From positions 448,501 to 512,500 of the forward strand of contig JAJTWR010000245.1 in the NCBI GenBank assembly GCA_021613335.1: DNA of 64,000 nt. The letters are read 5' to 3'. A model generated the notes under the pieces. That model was not told the DNA's origin, did not search any database, and worked only from the letters and a program-made list of their open reading frames with translations. The DNA comes from Whitmania pigra. Its lineage: Eukaryota; Annelida; Clitellata; Hirudinida; Haemopidae. Shown in pieces: positions 1-14,506 of the stretch; positions within the stretch are counted from its first letter, which is position 1; each line of letters begins with the position of its first letter. The translations under genes and the position numbers were made by a program.

Positions 1-43
1 CTAATATTATTGCTACCATAATAAACCGGCGACGAATCACAAC

Positions 44-2238
44 CTATGAGGGTTTTTCCAGTGCCCGGTGGTCCAAAAAGGAGAAGGCCTTTAGGCGGCC
101 CCCTTAATCCAGTGAAGATGTCTCTGTTCGATAACATTTAGTGATAATTTATTTTAAAGCTAAATATTGTCCATGGCTATTAAGTAATTGTTTAAAACAG
201 ATAGTGCTGAGTAGTAAATTTATTAAAAATTTAAATGACAATTTGCAAGCATAATATGCTAATTTTTTTTTTTAAATCACAGATGCTTTTGAAAACTCAC
301 GGCCTCAGCATGGGCCAAACGACAATCTCTTTGATAGTCTTCTTGGCAAATTCCAAGCCAGCAATGTCATCCCAAGATATAGGTGGTCCATGATCCATTA
401 TCTTAACATAATTGATGTTAATTAGATCATTAAATTAAACATGAATGTAATGTAATGGGAGCCAATCGTGTTGCACCTCGTTAGATATTCGTTCGATCAT
501 GTTCGGGTCTATGTTTTGCAGCCTCGGATCCTTCGAGAAATTCTCGTTGGTCGACGAAGATGATTTCAATTCAAATGAACCTTTGCTTCTAAACAAGTTA
601 TCAGTTAGACTTACATAATGTTATTATTTAACCAACATATATATATATATATATATTATATATAACCAACAGATTATATTATTATGCAACCGATATCATA
701 TTATGTTTTCGCAATGCAGTACACTCAACATGCAGTAATCAATTCCTAATCGTAAGTTGTAATTAACATCAACCAATACTAAACTGGTAATCATTTTCCG
801 ACTCCTCCCTATTCATCACCGGCGGCACGAACTTCGATCCCGGGCCTCGCCTCGTGCCGAGAGATTTCTTGACAGCACCGTAGGAGTGCTGATCTTGGTT
901 CGAAGAAGACGAAGCAGCTTTATTGTTCTTTTGGTCAGAGATCAGCTGTTGTTTGGCAGTCTTAAATGATTGGTTATAGACAAATTCCTTCCTCTTCTCT
1001 TGACTGTTGTCGTCGCCACTCTCTTCGTCGAAGTCGCGACAATTCCTTCGGAATTCTGGTAACCGCTCTTCGCGAGGACTCGTCCCCCGAAGCTTTTGTC
1101 TTCTGCCTCTAACTTTGACTTCTTTGGCATGGGTTCAGACAAACAGTTGTTGATCTCTCTTCTGTAAGGCTCACTTGCAAAGGTGCACGAAGGCTTGCCA
1201 GGGAAAGCACCCTGACGGAATCGGTGACTTTCATGGGTGGCGACTTTAGGAGGTTCGTCTGGTTCAAGTCTGGAATGATGGACAGGCTGCGGGTTGATGT
1301 CTTCCACCCATTTGAGCTTTCGTTGATCGGCAGACGGCAGTTTCTCGTCACAGTTCACTGACAGTTCCTGATATATATTGAGTTATTAATTAAGTAATAT
1401 AAGTAATATGATGGGTACAAGTGTCATTACAATGTAATTTGGTTTACCTTCAGCTGATTGAAAAATCTTGAAACATTTGGCATTTCCAAGCACCTGTTCT
1501 CTGATAATTCAGACTTCCAGAATCTGCTTCCTGGTTTCAAATTTAGATTTTATTTTATTTTATCTTGGCACCTTATATTTTAATTCAATTTAACTCCTAC
1601 ATAAATATCGAAGCCATCATCATCATTGAAATAAAATAATTAATGGTGATAACAAATAGTAATTATCTTTTACTCACTGTTCTGAGACGTGGACACATCA
1701 GCTAAGAGTGTGTTTTTATAACCGTCCAGCCCTTAACAGCAAAAATGTATTGTGTCATGAATAATCATTAATATCATTATCATTTGATAATGGTTTATCT
1801 TAGAAATAAAAGTTGATTTATGTATAATGTAAAACCTTTCTCTGAATCAACAATCTTGCTATAATCATCACATAGCTTGGAAAACATGTCTTCATATCTG
1901 TAAAAATGAAGATTTCATTGATGTCAAGCAGCAACACCAAACTATGTTGTCAACTTGTTGCCTTGCTGTAAATGCACGTTACATAATGTTGAGGATTTAG
2001 TTTGGAGTTGATAACATAGGAAAGTGACATAATTTATCATGTCCAATAGCTAAGACCATCAAAAAATCCAGATTCCGTGACAAAAGTAAACTAACGGGCC
2101 AGTGTGCAGCTTGTGGCGATCTAAAAGAAATAAACGATTTCTGATAGATTCTGCCTCCACAAATTCGTTTCCTTGGGAGTTGTATGATAGTTGATATATC
2201 CTATGCCACTGGTTGGCAAGTACCTCCTCATTTTCCAT
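44..2238 (-). CDS. FIGNL1: Fidgetin-like 1 AAA ATPase, C-terminus beyond window edge
   Basis: AAA ATPase of the meiotic clade that in animals acts with RAD51 in homologous recombination in the nucleus. Eight exons can be placed, 5' to 3': 2238-2096, 1897-1836, 1731-1678, 1530-1448, 1367-785, 588-477, 401-301 and 123-44. Family signatures seen: a conserved block beginning FKTAKQQL, then [51 protein letters not shown] and the Walker A motif GPPGTGKT. The start is the first ATG of exon 1 ([11 protein letters not shown]). The Walker B, sensor and C-terminal parts lie left of base 1. Exon 5 is 583 bp, but the flanking splice phases need 584. The frame changes at a run of five C (1084-1088), so one base appears to be missing. 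Identity is firm; the N-terminal exon borders are inferred from splice sites and phase. Confidence 0.92.
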
Positions 2239-2725
2239 GACTTTTACAAATATTCAAACGTGAATTTAATGATCAAACTAAAAATTTGGTAAGAAATGGC
2301 AATGGTGTCACAGAATAAATGAGGGAAGAGGCAGACGATAGACCGTCTCTGTTGTTGTTAGAATAACCTAATAAGTTTAAAATTAGCGGTACACTAAACT
2401 ATCGATGTCTTAAGTTAGATTAAATTATAATCAAAACAAAAATTAATTATATTATTTTGTTTATAGTGTTTAAAAAAAACCCTATCAGTCTTAAAAATTG
2501 TGTAGATAATGATCGCTACTTTTTCTTTACTTAAGAAAAAGCTCAGCAAAATGAATGTATTATTTAACTTGATAATAATATTTTGCATTTTATTTTTGAT
2601 TAATGACAATGATTCATATTTCCATCCTATTATGCATTTCTAAATTGTTTACTTGATGCAATCGAGTTCCATTTTTCGTAGATGCTTACATTTTTTGCGA
2701 AAGTAACTGCTCTCTATTAAATGCC
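2239..2725. promoter_or_regulatory. Shared divergent promoter region, FIGNL1 and UBR ligase
   Basis: The 487 bp between the two start codons separate genes transcribed outward in both directions, so both 5' UTRs and core promoters must lie here or in upstream introns. The sequence is AT-rich with T-runs. I see no convincing TATA box or other named motif. Bidirectional promoter function is inferred from gene layout only. Confidence 0.45.
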
Positions 2726-5700
2726 ATGGCCGAAGCAAGGGACTCACTAGTTTTTATGGAGGAGTTTGATTTTCACAAAAGCCTAAAAGTACGTAACATC
2801 CTCTTTAGCGCGCTTTAATTATCTCGTTCTGCGCTTCTGGAAATCATTCCGTACCAGTACTGTGGAACAGCGCACTGAGTTAATCACTGACCTGCTGTTG
2901 ATTATGATAGCGTTTCTATTGTCTGAAGTTTATTGTTCGAAGGGGAAAGTTATCTGCTAGTCACATCAAACGAAATGAATCTTGTCTTTTACAAAGTACA
3001 CCAGAAGCTATTTACTTAGCGACGAACTGCTTTATTGCGGCATATGTTTTGTGTTTTATTTTGTTGAATTTCGTCATAGAATGATTAACCCGCGGTTTCG
3101 AAAATCTTTTTTTCTATTGATTATTTCATACTTTTATTATGAAATGAGAATGAAATTCACTTTATAAATATAGATGAGCTTCAGTAAACAATGTTTTTAA
3201 TTCAAAGCTTCTGGTAGAAGGCCACAACTCAGGCCACTTTGGCACAGCCCTGAAGAGACACCTCAAGGACTTTGTTCCGGCCGTCTTCAAAAATCCGGGA
3301 GAGCCGGATCCTGCGGTTGAAAGCCGGTTGTCGCAGAAGCTTATATTCAACCTATTCAATCACTTCATTTGCGGAGATGGAGAACCAGACGAAGTCTTCC
3401 AGGAGCTCAAGAAACTCGAATCGCCGGCCGCTCTTTGTGCCAAAGTCTTCAAGCTCGGAGAACCGACTTATTCTTGCAGGTAGAGCAGACGCCTTTTGCT
3501 TACTTTTTATCTTCAAATTTTTGCAAACTCATCCTTTGACTTTGTGAGTTGTTCTTCAAGAGAGTCTTGGTATTTATTGCTTTATGTAATTTATACATAG
3601 TAACTAAGAGTAAAACACTTCTAGGGGTTCTCTTACTGGAATATTTGTGGATATTCTCATCTATTTTGAAGATTGTTGTGTTTGCCTTTTTTGTGTGTTG
3701 CTCAATTAGCACCAAGCTATTACCAGACAATAGGCTCATTGATGTCATCGTCGTCTCATCTAAGTTGGTCATCTAAGAGTCAAACCAAACAGTTTAAAAC
3801 CAGTCATATCATCTCACTTATCAGCGCTCACTCGCTCATTCGTTCTCTCTTTTCGTAAAAATTCCCCCTTTGTTTTCCAGGGATTGCGGCATGGATCCAA
3901 CCTGCGTCCTCTGTGTGGAGTGCTTCCAAAACAGTGCCCACAAGCACCACAAATACAAAGTAGGCATCCTATTGTTTGTTGTTGCTGTTTTGTTGACCTT
4001 TTGACTATGATTAATATCGTACAAACAATGATGACAGACCTTACAACGTTACATAAATTACGCATTATCAATTAACTACATCGCATAACCGAGCGAAATA
4101 ATTTGTGACAATATTGCTATCAAAATTTAATGCTGCAAAAATTACGCGACTTACTAACGCTCGACACCTGTCATCGTCGACCAGATGTCAACATCTTCCG
4201 GGGGAGGATACTGCGACTGCGGCGACTCAGAGGCCTGGAAGTCTGAGCCCTTTTGTGACATTCACAGGCCTGGACAAGCCCGGGAAAACTCCATGGTGAG
4301 TTTTGTGTATTGTGGGGAGGATAGCTTATTAACCTAGCTCCTAATATTACGGCAAGCACGTCAGTACTTTTCGTGCTTAACGTAACGATGTTAACGTATG
4401 TAGTAACGACATGAAAATATATTATCAACTAACAATATCGTACGACTTCATGAATTTGGTTTCTAGCTTATACTTTGAGTGCAATTTGTTGAGCTAGCCT
4501 GCCTTAACCATTTCCATTTTGGAATTGTTCCATGAAAAAAACAATCAATTACATAAATAAATAAATCAACCAACCAATCAATTAAACAAATAAATCAATC
4601 AATCAGTCAACCGATCAATTAAACAAATAAATAAATCAGTCGATCAATTCCACCAATCCAGGAATCGCCATCTGAGCTCCTCAAGCCGGACATGATCGCT
4701 CGTCTGGAGAGCCTGTTCATCCACCTGACCGATTACATCCTGGAGGTCATCCTATGGCCCGACCCCGTTGAACTCCCCGCTGACCTTCAGTGCCCCGTCG
4801 CACCTGTGGGATGGATCAGCATCTTCATCACCATGCTCTTCAACGATGAAATTCACTCATACGAACAGGTGTGTTGGTTATGATAGTGATGATGACAATG
4901 ATGATGATGATGACGGCAGTGGTGATGATAGCAATGACATGAATTGCAGAAAGAATAGCATTGGCAATGTAATTAGAGAAGTTGTGGTGATGATAACGAT
5001 GATGGTTATGATGATGATGAGGTCATTAGCAATTAGACATTGATGTTGTATCTCTGAATAAGTTAGCCTCCCATTAGATCATCATCATCATCATCATCTT
5101 TTAAATTCTTTCCAGGTGACCTCTGCCCTCACGAAAGCCATCAATTGTTCTCAGACGACTGCCATCGATCTGGCCACGACTGTCGATAGAGAGGTTTGAT
5201 GTAGTTGCTGCCTTTTCGTTATCGCCATCTTGTTGCCACCATCATTATCAACATCATCATCATCATGGCTTTTCATCTCCTGCATTGTCAATGTCATTGT
5301 CATTGTCATCGTTATCATCATCATCGTTATCATCGTCATCATCATCAACATCATCATCATCATCATCATCATTACAGGGCAAGTCCATTGTTAAGATTGG
5401 AAGCAAGAGTGAGTGCGAGCATGTCAAAAGAATCATTGAGGTTAGTTGCTTGGGAAGGTTTTGATAGTGATTTTGCAGGTGATGATGATTATGATAACGG
5501 TGGTGATGATGACAATGGGATGGCAATAATTAGCTTGACTCAGATAGGTACAGTAAAAAAGAATCACAACTCACAGCGCAGTCATTAACTGCCTTTGACC
5601 ATCATTATCATCAACACTACCTTAATCATCATCATCGTCGTCATTGATCTTCTCGATCGTTTGCACACGCACGTCGATCACAATGCACGCAAGTATAATT

Positions 5701-5898
5701 TCAAAACGACTCGTCGACAACGCCGTCACCATGACAACGCCGTCCTCTCGTTCCAGCAGGCGACCTCCCGTCGAATCTACAACCCGAGCCAGGAGGGCAC
5801 TCCGCTGTCGGTCAAGGTCATGAGCCCGTTCGTCGTGGCTCACCACTCGTTCGCCATGAAGGCGATTCAGTGGTTGAGAGATCTGCTCAACACTTACG
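2726..5898 (+). other. UBR ligase exons 1-8: UBR box and ClpS-like N-domain
   Basis: Coding exons: 2726-2788, 3208-3479, 3881-3959, 4185-4295, 4662-4868, 5116-5193, 5378-5440 and 5757-5898. Exons 2-4 encode the zinc-binding UBR box from about residue 95 to 170: [28 protein letters not shown] and [11 protein letters not shown], with the acidic residues that bind type-1 (basic) N-termini. Exons 5-7 encode the ClpS-like fold that binds bulky hydrophobic N-termini, recognised by [12 protein letters not shown]. Exon 2 has no in-frame ATG, which supports the small first exon [14 protein letters not shown] and its GTACGT donor. Exon 8 ends in phase 1. Confidence 0.9.
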
Positions 5899-5912
5899 GT
5901 TATTATAACAAC

Positions 5913-5955
<43 letters not shown>

Positions 5956-6394
5956 TTTCATAACAATTTATTTTATGATAAAAATTAATTTCATTAATTA
6001 ATAGTAATAATAATAATAATGATGAAAATATTTATTAATAACAACAATTACTACTACGTTGCATACTTACATCAGTCATTTCACTATTCATCATTATCAT
6101 CATCGTCATCATCATCGTTGTTGTTGTTGTTGTTGCTGCTCCAGGTGTTCTGAGGGAGTTGTTCTCTGAGGTGGCTCTGAGGCCGTTGAAGGACGACAGC
6201 AAGAGCTTCGTGGAGCTTTGCATGTTGAACGAGACCAAGATGTGGAAAAGTAAGATGCCATGGTGATGATGATGATGATGATGACGATGACGACGATGAT
6301 GATGATGGTGGCAGTTGTTTTTTGTGATATTATTGGTAATGGTTACGAATACAAAGAGATGATGTTGTTTTTGTAAATTCGATGGATTTGGTGG

Positions 6395-6482
<88 letters not shown>

Positions 6483-7154
6483 CACAGGTGCAAGGATCCA
6501 GACCAGACAGCTCTTCTTGACCGGCCTGTTCATGAACCCACGATTTAAAAGGGAGTTTGCCATCATCTACACCAAGGTTCGAACTCACAAACTTTCAGTT
6601 GATTTCCTAGTATTGATTAATTTATTTATTAATTACTTGATTGCAATGGTCAATAATTTAATCAATAATGCTAAAGTTGATAATGAGGATAATGATTAAT
6701 AGCATTGATTTCAGAATATTTATTTATTCATGTGATGAAATTCATAATGATATCCAATGAAAATAATTTGGTTAATTTATACTTAACAGTATTTAATAAT
6801 AACTGTTTTATAACACTAATAATCATCACCGCCATCATCATCATCATCATCATCATCATTTCACTCCTTCGCTCAATCTTTCCTTCATTCCTGCTTCCTT
6901 CCTTCCTTCCTCCCCTATAAACTCAAATTTCTCCCCAAATCCACTCATCAATCGTGGCCATCCAGGTGTACGACCAGGTTGTGGAGGCTTACATCAGGGA
7001 CGATCACGACCACTCGTACAGTGTGACATCGGAGAGCGTCCAGATTTTCACCGTGCCCTCTCTGGTAACCTTTGAACTCTCTTCTCTTGTGACCTCTTAG
7101 GCTCTCGATACTCTAATGGTATCTTTGAGGCTTTGCAGGATTGTTGTGTTATTA

Positions 7155-7192
<38 letters not shown>

Positions 7193-7487
7193 GTTATTGT
7201 TGTTGTTGTTGTGTTGTTGTTGTTGTTGCTGCTCCAGGTGTTCTGAGGGAGTTGTTCTCTGAGGTGGCTCTGAGGCCGTTGAAGGACGACAGCAAGAGCT
7301 TCGTGGAGCTTTGCATGTTGAACGAGACCAAGATGTGGAAAAGTAAGATGCCATGGTGATGATGATGATGATGATGACGATGACGACGATGATGATGATG
7401 GTGGCAGTTGTTTTTTGTGATATTATTGGTAATGGTTACGAATACAAAGAGATGATGTTGTTTTTGTAAATTCGATGGATTTGGTGG

Positions 7488-7572
<85 letters not shown>

Positions 7573-8244
7573 CACAGGTGCAAGGATCCAGACCAGACAG
7601 CTCTTCTTGACCGGCCTGTTCATGAACCCACGATTTAAAAGGGAGTTTGCCATCATCTACACCAAGGTTCGAACTCACAAACTTTCAGTTGATTTCCTAG
7701 TATTGATTAATTTATTTATTAATTACTTGATTGCAATGGTCAATAATTTAATCAATAATGCTAAAGTTGATAATGAGGATAATGATTAATAGCATTGATT
7801 TCAGAATATTTATTTATTCATGTGATGAAATTCATAATGATATCCAATGAAAATAATTTGGTTAATTTATACTTAACAGTATTTAATAATAACTGTTTTA
7901 TAACACTAATAATCATCACCGCCATCATCATCATCATCATCATCATCATTTCACTCCTTCGCTCAATCTTTCCTTCATTCCTGCTTCCTTCCTTCCTTCC
8001 TCCCCTATAAACTCAAATTTCTCCCCAAATCCACTCATCAATCGTGGCCATCCAGGTGTACGACCAGGTTGTGGAGGCTTACATCAGGGACGATCACGAC
8101 CACTCGTACAGTGTGACATCGGAGAGCGTCCAGATTTTCACCGTGCCCTCTCTGGTAACCTTTGAACTCTCTTCTCTTGTGACCTCTTAGGCTCTCGATA
8201 CTCTAATGGTATCTTTGAGGCTTTGCAGGATTGTTGTGTTATTA

Positions 8245-8279
<35 letters not shown>

Positions 8280-11200
8280 GTTATTGTTGTTGTTGTTGTT
8301 GTTGTTGTTGTCATTATTATTGAGTTGGACATATGAATGTATTGTGGTTTCAGCTTGTTTCAGTTTTTATTTTACCTGCTTGCATTTGCATCTGTCGTGG
8401 AGAACTGGGGAATTATTTAGCAATTAATTATTTAGCAATTAATTATTTTAGCAATTAATTATTTTAGCAATTAATTATTTAGCAATTAATTATTTTAGCA
8501 ATTAATTATTTAGCAATTAATTATTTTAGCAATTAATTATTTAGCAATTAATTATTTTAGCAATTAATTATTTAGCAATTAATTATTTTAGCAATTAATT
8601 ATTTAGCAATTAATTATTTTAGCAATTAATTATATCATCGTTGGAGTGGCCTTGATGTTGTGTTGGTGATGATGAATCAGACGGTGTTGTTGTTGTTGGC
8701 TTGGTAAGGATGGTGATTATGATATTGATTAGTAGTAATAGCAGACTTCGGTTAAGTGCAATGTAAGATCAATTGTAGTTCTGGGAAATTTAGTAAATAT
8801 GTGAGCGAACAAGGAACTGATTAGTCGAACAGAGATCGTATTGGCAAAAATTTAACGCTAATTAGGACCTTTTTCATACAACCTGTCAGGGGTTCATCAA
8901 CCATTCTGACAACTTCTGAGTCATTATGTCCCTGACTTGAGAACTCTTTTTATGAAGGCCACTTAACAAGTGAACCACTGTTCCCCTTTGACTTCATCAT
9001 TCTTTTCCGTCAGACACCTTTTGTTTTTCATCTTCCAAATCGCTCTCCATCTTTTGCCTACTTTGCCAACCTTCTGCTTCTCATCGTTTCCGTACCGTCC
9101 ACCCGGCCATCCCATCCATCCCTCATCCCCTAGGACGACCTTTCTTAGAGGAAGAATTCATTTTCAGCACTACAGGACTCTCATGGGTGTTTTTGTTTCG
9201 GACGACACGCACAATAGGAAGGTTTCATACTTGCTGGCTTCCATACAGATTTTTCCAGTTCACTCGCTGGTACGTTCGCGCTTTGCCTTTCCAGGTCGAC
9301 GGTGACTCTTCGAATGGTCGTGTTTTTCCATCGCTCGCTTCTTACGATTGCAATTTTGATTGCCTTATCATTCTGCACTTGATAACTTAACCGTTCCTCG
9401 ATGATTTCGAAGCATTTGTTTTGAGATTGCTTACTTGCAACGTTTAACGGCAGACCGATGAGGTTTCCCTGTGTAGGTTCGATTTGATGAACTTAGAAGA
9501 ATTCGTCTGATTGGCTGATTGAGAGGTTGGGTGGATGGGTAGATTATTATAGGTCACCTATTAATACCTATTAATTAAACTTATTAAGTTATTATTGTTA
9601 TTATTAAATTATTATTATAGGTCACCTATTAATAGTAGTTGGATTGACATTGAAGGAGGCCTTGCACTAAATGTTGTAATTAGTCTTTATGTAGTATATA
9701 TTTTTCCATATTATTTGTATATTAAAAGTTGTTTAAAAGTTTATTTAACATACACTTTTCGATCTCATTATTTTTGAGTTAAAAAGTTTTCTTCTCAAAA
9801 ATTAGGCTCGGATGCTGATAACCGACCACAACCTGCTGAAGGTCATCCTGGATGCCCTCTACAAGGAGTGCACTCTCAAGGTCAAAGGTCAGTTTTGAAC
9901 ACGTGCAACTAAATTTTTTCTTGTCCTCGTTTCAGCTTAATTTAAAAATGCAGTTTATGCTCGATGATTCATCTTTTTTAAAAAAAAAAAGTGATATTTA
10001 TTTGGAGATTAAATTCATATCGTATCAAAAATATTGACAACGAAAAATGATCATCATTATCATGAATGCTTACCTCATCATCATCATCATCATCATCAGA
10101 GAATGCTTCCGTGATGAGCTTCGATAATCAGGAGTCGAACATCAAGTTCTCGAGAATCTACTCTGCAATCTACGATCTCAAGTCGGTTTATAAGCTTTAT
10201 TTGTTATATATTTTTTTAACTTGATTAACTTATTCATTAAACGGCTGCACTGCTCGACCCCTCTTCTTACCTCATCGTGATCCAGGTACGCACTCCTCAT
10301 AAAGCCCGAGCCGAGCGAGTGGTCGGACAAGCTGAGGCAGAACTTCTTGGAAGGCTTCAAAGTCTTCACGGACATTCTCAAGCTCATGCAGGTCGGATGG
10401 ATGGTGGAGGAATATTGATATTACTCTTTATTTGATAATATTAATAAGTATTAATTATTTTAATAATAATAATAATAATAATAACAATAATGAAGTAATT
10501 TAAGGATAGCCAAAGGGGGGTGACTTTTTACATATACAAAATATTGTAATAATAGGCCGTATTAACAAATATCAATGCTGCTATTATTATTGCAATATTA
10601 ATTGGTTGATTCTAATAATAATTAGTATAATAATTGTTATAATTATTATATTAATATATATTATAGTAATATTATATTATATTATATTTTATAGCAATCA
10701 TATTAAATTAAATTAATATTCATTAGGGCATGGATGCCAACCTGAGGCAGGTGGACGCACACATCGAGTACGAGCAGGAGTGGGAAACTGGATTCAACTT
10801 CCAGTTGCGATTGGTCGAGGTGTACGGCCTCCTCATCGATTGGTGCAAGTCGGATGTGAGTTGCGATGATGATGACGATGGCGATGATAATGTTTGTGAT
10901 TATAAATTTATTCTTTAATGGTGGTAATGATTACACTCCTAGTGATGATGGTTATGATGATAATGTTTGTGATTATAAATTTATTCTTTAATGATGGTTA
11001 TGATTACACTCCTAGTGATGATGAAGATAATGTTTGTGGTGAATAATTTGTTTGTAACGGTGATGATGATTGTGGTATGTGATGAAAATAGTGGTTATGA
11101 AGTTGATGGATTATTATTGATCAAGGTAACATTGATGGTGATGATCATATTGATTGCGACGATGATGAAATTGCATGCTGATAAATGGGTCGGTTCGTAT

Positions 11201-14200
11201 AGAAATGACCTTGATTTGACCTCCAGGGTCAGGTCCTCGCCGAGTGCATCCACCTGCTCGTAACTGCCGCCAAATCTAGGAGCAGTAAGGTTAAGCAAGT
11301 CGAAACTGCACGAAGTATGTTCAACGATTTTCTTAACAAAGGATCCAAATTAATTACATTCAATTATTAATATTATTAATTAATAATAATAATAATTAAT
11401 GATTCTTTAGATTTAATGATTAACTGAGCATTTGAACAGTTTAACGAGTCACATCAATATTCAGTAAACGCTTAATATAGTATTTAATAATACTACAATA
11501 ATTAAATCTACGTAAATAATCTTAACTAAGCCTCATTTTTTTTAATTAATTAATTAATCCTTCCAGTTGCGGGAACGAGTTCCGACTGCTTCAGGATGGA
11601 CTTCACCACGGACTCCGTTTCCATCCACTCGCCTCTGACGAGACTCCTCGCCAGTCTACTCGCCTGCCACAACACTCTGCCGTTCTCGTTCACCATCCAT
11701 ATCCTGGAGTCCCTCTTGGCACAGGTAAGTGACAGGCGGATGGTGGCGATGTTTGTGGATGACGACGGTGATGATGATGATGATGACTCACTCATTCATT
11801 TATTCATCCACTGATAAATTAATTTATTCATCCATCCATTCATTCATTGGTGGTGGATGGAGTTGATGGTAATAGTGGTTGCCAGTGACGACGGTGATGG
11901 CCTGGAGTTGAATCTGATGGGATGTTCGCATTTCCTTCATTGATTTTCTCTCGTCCAATAGGAAGAGACCTCCATCAAAGAGCTCTTGGAACCGTGCTTG
12001 AAGGCCGTGGTTTTTGTGGGACAGGTGAATGCAGGGATGTGGAGGAGGAATGGATTCTCCCTGCAGAGCCAGGTGGTTATGATGATGATAGTGATGATCA
12101 TGATAGTGATTATGATGATCATGATAGTGATGGTGATGGTTATGATTATGGTCATGAATATAATGGTTACAGTGATGATGATTATGAATGCGATGATGAT
12201 TACTGTGATGACAAGTTATGAATGTGAACGATGTCAAGAAAAGAAGTAACTGAGAAATAACCACATCTCATTTATTATATGAAATTATATTATTATTATT
12301 CTTAATAATTTTTACATCGCTAACTGAAATTCGATGTTTCTAATGATAAATACTAAGACTAAATCAATTAATTATTGATAATTAGTTATACAATTATCAA
12401 TCACAACTTATACATGTTCTTAATCGTCATCATGGCTTCCTTCCTTCCTTATAAAGGTTTACTTCTACCACAATATCAAGTGCAGATCCACTATGTTTGA
12501 CAAGGACCTACTCTTTCTCCAGGTTTCTGTGGCTTTGTTGTCACTTAATATTATTATTATTGTTGTTGTTGTTATTATTATTATTATCATTGTTGTTATT
12601 ATTATTATTATTATCATTGTTGTTATTATTATTATTATTATCATTGTTGTTATTATTATTATTATTATTGTTATTGTTGTTGTTGTTATTATTATCATTG
12701 CTGTTATTATTATTATTATCATTGTTGTTATTATTACTATTATTATTATTGTTGTTGTTATTGTTGTTATTATTGTTGTTATTATTATTGTTATTATTAT
12801 TATTAATATTATTATTGTTGTTGTTAATATTATTATTATTATTATTTATTATTGTTGTTATTATTATTTGTCATTGATGTGACTGTCATTATTGTTATTA
12901 ATGCCTGTAGTGGCATTATAAATGAAGACAATTACAGCATCACTATCAATGTTGCAATTATATTAATAATAATTATCACCTAATAAGGTCATTGTCGAGA
13001 CGATGTTCTGCTTTCAGATTGCTGCCTCCGTCATTCCGAGCAATGACTTCCTCGTTCAGTTCGTGCACAGCTTCGGACTCATCAACTGGTCCAAGTCAGT
13101 TGTTGCGTGTTGTGCATGATGTCGATTGTGGTAATAGTGGCGGTGATGATGATGATGATGATGGTAGTGGTGATGATGACGACGGTGAATGGTGGTGAAT
13201 GTGGATGACATTCTGAATGAGGTTAAAATGAATTGTTCTAAGAGTATTATTATTAATGAAGAGTAATAAATATTAAAGATTAATAAATATTAAACAGTAA
13301 TAAATATTAAACAGTAAGATATATTAAAGAGTAATAAATATTGGAGAATAATGATTATTAAAGATAACCAAATAGTTATCATCATCATCACAACATACAT
13401 TCCATGCATGACTACCATCATCATCATCACAACAGGACCGAGTACGACACAGAGAGCACGCCTGACGACTCCATGAAGCATGTCATCAGTCTGGCAGAGA
13501 CATTACTCAATTGGCTCATCAACATCTACTGTGAGTTCCTATTGGTTGATTAATTAGGTTGTGACCTATTTATCCATCAATCAATCAATCAGTGCTCTTG
13601 CATTTGGAAGAAGTTTTGTATCAGGGCTCGACTTATTTTCACACATGTTGATCGTCATACCTTTTCTCTTGTATCAATAACCTTAACCTCTTGACCCATA
13701 AACTGACCTATTTGTTTGATCAATCAGGCGAGAGGTATAACGTCGGAGTGGGCGACGTGATGTACAGCGACATTCAGAAGTACGAGGTGATTCATTGCCT
13801 CTGCATCCAACCGATGTCGCACTCGGAACTCTTGGACTCTGTCTCTTCCACCTCGAATGTGAGCACTTGGGTCGATAATGATGATAATGATTACTGCTGT
13901 GATGCTGATGGTGGTGGTGGTGATGATGATTGTTATTTGTATTCGTGTTTAGCCGATTTTTTGAGTGCCACGTGTATCCGGATAGGATGCGAAGGCACTT
14001 CTCCATTTATATAACACTCTTACACGAGGGCGCTCCCTGGCTTTGCGAGCTGGGTTTCGAACGCTCGACTGTTGCTTTCACCATCGTTCACAGGATTATA
14101 AGCCTCTGATCCAACTCACATGCCAAATTATTATTATTAAGATGGTTGTCGTGGTGATTATTGTAATTATTATTATTATTATGGTGGTGGTTATGATAGT

Positions 14201-14456
14201 TATTATTATGGCAATGGTGTTGATGATGATGATAATAATAATTATTATGACACTGGTGATGATGATGATGATGATGATGACGACGATGGTGGTTGGTCGT
14301 TGCAGTCTGAAAAGGAGAAATGTCTCGAGGAGTTGATAAAGGAAGTTGCAACATTCAAGTGGGTTTCCTCATTAACACAACGATAATAACATCGTTAATT
14401 AATTAATTACGATTATATGAGGCAATACATTTACATATTAATATTATTATAGTTTA

Positions 14457-14506
<50 letters not shown>

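Noticed and set aside
3162..3547. Frames overlapping UBR exon 2 on both strands
   Set aside because: The true frame ([12 protein letters not shown] to GEPTYSC) matches the UBR family and joins exons 1 and 3 in phase.
6330..7789. Long poly-His, poly-Met and poly-Ile open frames on both strands
   Set aside because: They are translations of GAT/ATC microsatellites and fall inside UBR introns.
8411..8632. Regular array that could be mistaken for CRISPR
   Set aside because: There are no unique spacers, the unit is 17-18 bp AT-rich, and the DNA is eukaryotic.
12465..12882. 129-codon poly-Ile/Val/Leu frame resembling membrane helices
   Set aside because: It is a TTA/TTG repeat; no sequence complexity outside the repeat.
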